Origin: an uncultured Prevotella sp.
GTDB taxonomy: Bacteria; Bacteroidota; Bacteroidia; Bacteroidales; Bacteroidaceae
Assembly (NCBI GenBank): GCA_900547085.1
Contig: URFI01000111.1
Coordinates: 1-7,687, forward strand
Direction of reading: 5' to 3'
Length of the DNA: 7,687 nt
The first letter of the stretch is position 1. Each line of letters begins with the position of its first letter. The notes under the pieces were generated by a model. That model searched no databases, was not told the origin of the DNA, and saw only the letters and a program-made list of their open reading frames with translations. Position numbers and translations under genes: made by a program. This document shows, piece by piece, positions 6,909 to 7,687 of this stretch.

Positions 6909-7687
6909 CTATAGCTTGATGGTTACCCCACCATACCATGTGGCACCATACACGGGCGCATACATGAAGGCTGCATCGTCAAGGTGCTTCTCATCCTGAA
7001 TGTAGCTGAAAATGTTCTTGCCGCCGGCATACAGGGTGAAATTACCCAATCGCTTGGCCACGCGCAGATTCCATGTGGTGAAGGTTTCGGTTTGCTTGAT
7101 CTTTGAATTTTGGGCGATTGCCAAGTCGTTTTCGCCATCAAACGTATAATCAATGTACATCTTGCCCTGCAGTGAACCGATGAGTGAGAAGATCCAGGTG
7201 CCAGGCGTGTACTCTGCAACAAAGTCACCTGTCATGGCTGGGAAGCGCGAAACGTTCTTGCTGTCCTTGGCATACTGCTCATATTGTTGTACCAGTTTTG
7301 GCGCTTTTGCCTTCACCAATTCCAGACGGCCGGTCCAGTCCGCACGCTCATGCTTATACTGTCCCTGGTTGAAAGTCCAGTTCACGCCCAGTTTGATGTC
7401 GCGTATGGGATTGTATTTCACGCTCAGTTCAACGCCCTGAACATACGCATCGTCCACATTCTCCCACTGGTAAGTATAACCCAAGCGGCGTACTTGTTCA
7501 TCTGCATCAGAAAATTCTATCTTATTTTTCAAGTTGGTGCGGAAGAGATTGGCACTCAGTTGGTAGTTCTTGCCATAATAATCTGCCGACAGATTGAAGC
7601 TCATCGACTTTTCTGCCTTTAGGTTAGACGATTTCCACACACGCGGCGAACCGGAGCAAAGGTGCAAATCTTCGCTGAATCCGTAAG
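6909..7687 (-). CDS. TonB-dependent receptor (non-SusC type), C-terminal barrel fragment
   Basis: The gene enters from the right edge on the - strand and ends at a TAG (6909-6911); 258 complete residues are visible. The first ones read YGFSEDLHLCSGSPRV and then KSSNLKAEKS, the arrangement in TonB receptors where a conserved F-x-E-D-L-H-L-x-x-G-x-P stretch precedes LKPEKS. Alternating barrel strands follow (FNLSADYYGKNYQLSANLF, VQGVELSVKYNP, LGVNWTFNQGQYKHE), then FTLYAGGKNIFSYIQDEKH, DDAAFMYAPVYG and a final strand ending VTIKL. It lacks the SusC-type ending, so it is a separate receptor class. No SusD partner is visible. Its substrate (metal chelate, vitamin or other) cannot be told from this end. 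A TTG at 7665-7667 could be misread as a start, but the frame stays open to the edge and family motifs cross it, so the gene is truncated by the window. It converges on the SusCD operon and is transcribed independently. Confidence 0.93.
   Translation of the reverse strand, partial: YGFSEDLHLCSGSPRVWKSSNLKAEKSMSFNLSADYYGKNYQLSANLFRTNLKNKIEFSDADEQVRRLGYTYQWENVDDAYVQGVELSVKYNPIRDIKLGVNWTFNQGQYKHERADWTGRLELVKAKAPKLVQQYEQYAKDSKNVSRFPAMTGDFVAEYTPGTWIFSLIGSLQGKMYIDYTFDGENDLAIAQNSKIKQTETFTTWNLRVAKRLGNFTLYAGGKNIFSYIQDEKHLDDAAFMYAPVYGATWYGGVTIKL

Noticed and set aside
6814..6999. 61-codon + strand open frame across the convergent gap
   Set aside because: It begins at a TTG, lies after a strong terminator and runs antisense into the conserved receptor C-terminus; no evidence of coding.
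7153..7622. Several + strand open frames of 62-112 codons
   Set aside because: They are antisense to the TonB receptor fragment, which has conserved motifs throughout; their translations look like mirror products of its codon use.

Overview
The window looks like a chromosomal segment from a Bacteroidales bacterium, most plausibly a Prevotella-type genus. The reasons are the adjacent SusC/SusD (RagA/RagB) pair, lipoproteins with Bacteroidota-style signal peptides, A/T-rich leaders without Shine-Dalgarno sequences, and moderate G+C. The assignment is inferred from gene families; no marker gene is present.

Layout. Positions 1-6714 hold five genes on the + strand, with gaps of 20, 14, 5 and about 4 bases, so they are almost certainly one transcription unit. 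In order they are: the C-terminal end of an S9 (prolyl oligopeptidase/DPP-IV type) serine peptidase; a 1102-residue SusC/RagA-type TonB-dependent transporter; a 466-residue SusD/RagB-type surface lipoprotein; a 77-residue lipoprotein of unknown family; and a lipoprotein of about 426 residues with two Calx-beta-like segments and a C-terminal domain I do not recognise. A strong intrinsic terminator (stem 6733-6772 with a T-rich tail) closes the unit. The 194-base gap 6715-6908 otherwise holds only small hairpins. From 6909 to the right edge, on the - strand and convergent, lies the C-terminal part of a second TonB-dependent receptor of a different, non-SusC type.

How the genes may work together. 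SusC forms the outer-membrane barrel, SusD the lid that captures ligand, and the two extra lipoproteins probably sit at the cell surface with them. An S9 peptidase upstream points to peptides rather than glycans as cargo, as for RagAB of Porphyromonas gingivalis and the BT2261-2264 complex of Bacteroides thetaiotaomicron, in which SusCD carries two additional lipoproteins. No glycoside hydrolase, hybrid two-component regulator or sigma/anti-sigma pair is visible, and the SusC lacks an N-terminal STN signalling domain, so regulation cannot be read from this window. The least described parts are the 77-residue lipoprotein and the C-terminal domain of the last lipoprotein. I see no phage, insertion sequence, CRISPR array, tRNA or rRNA.
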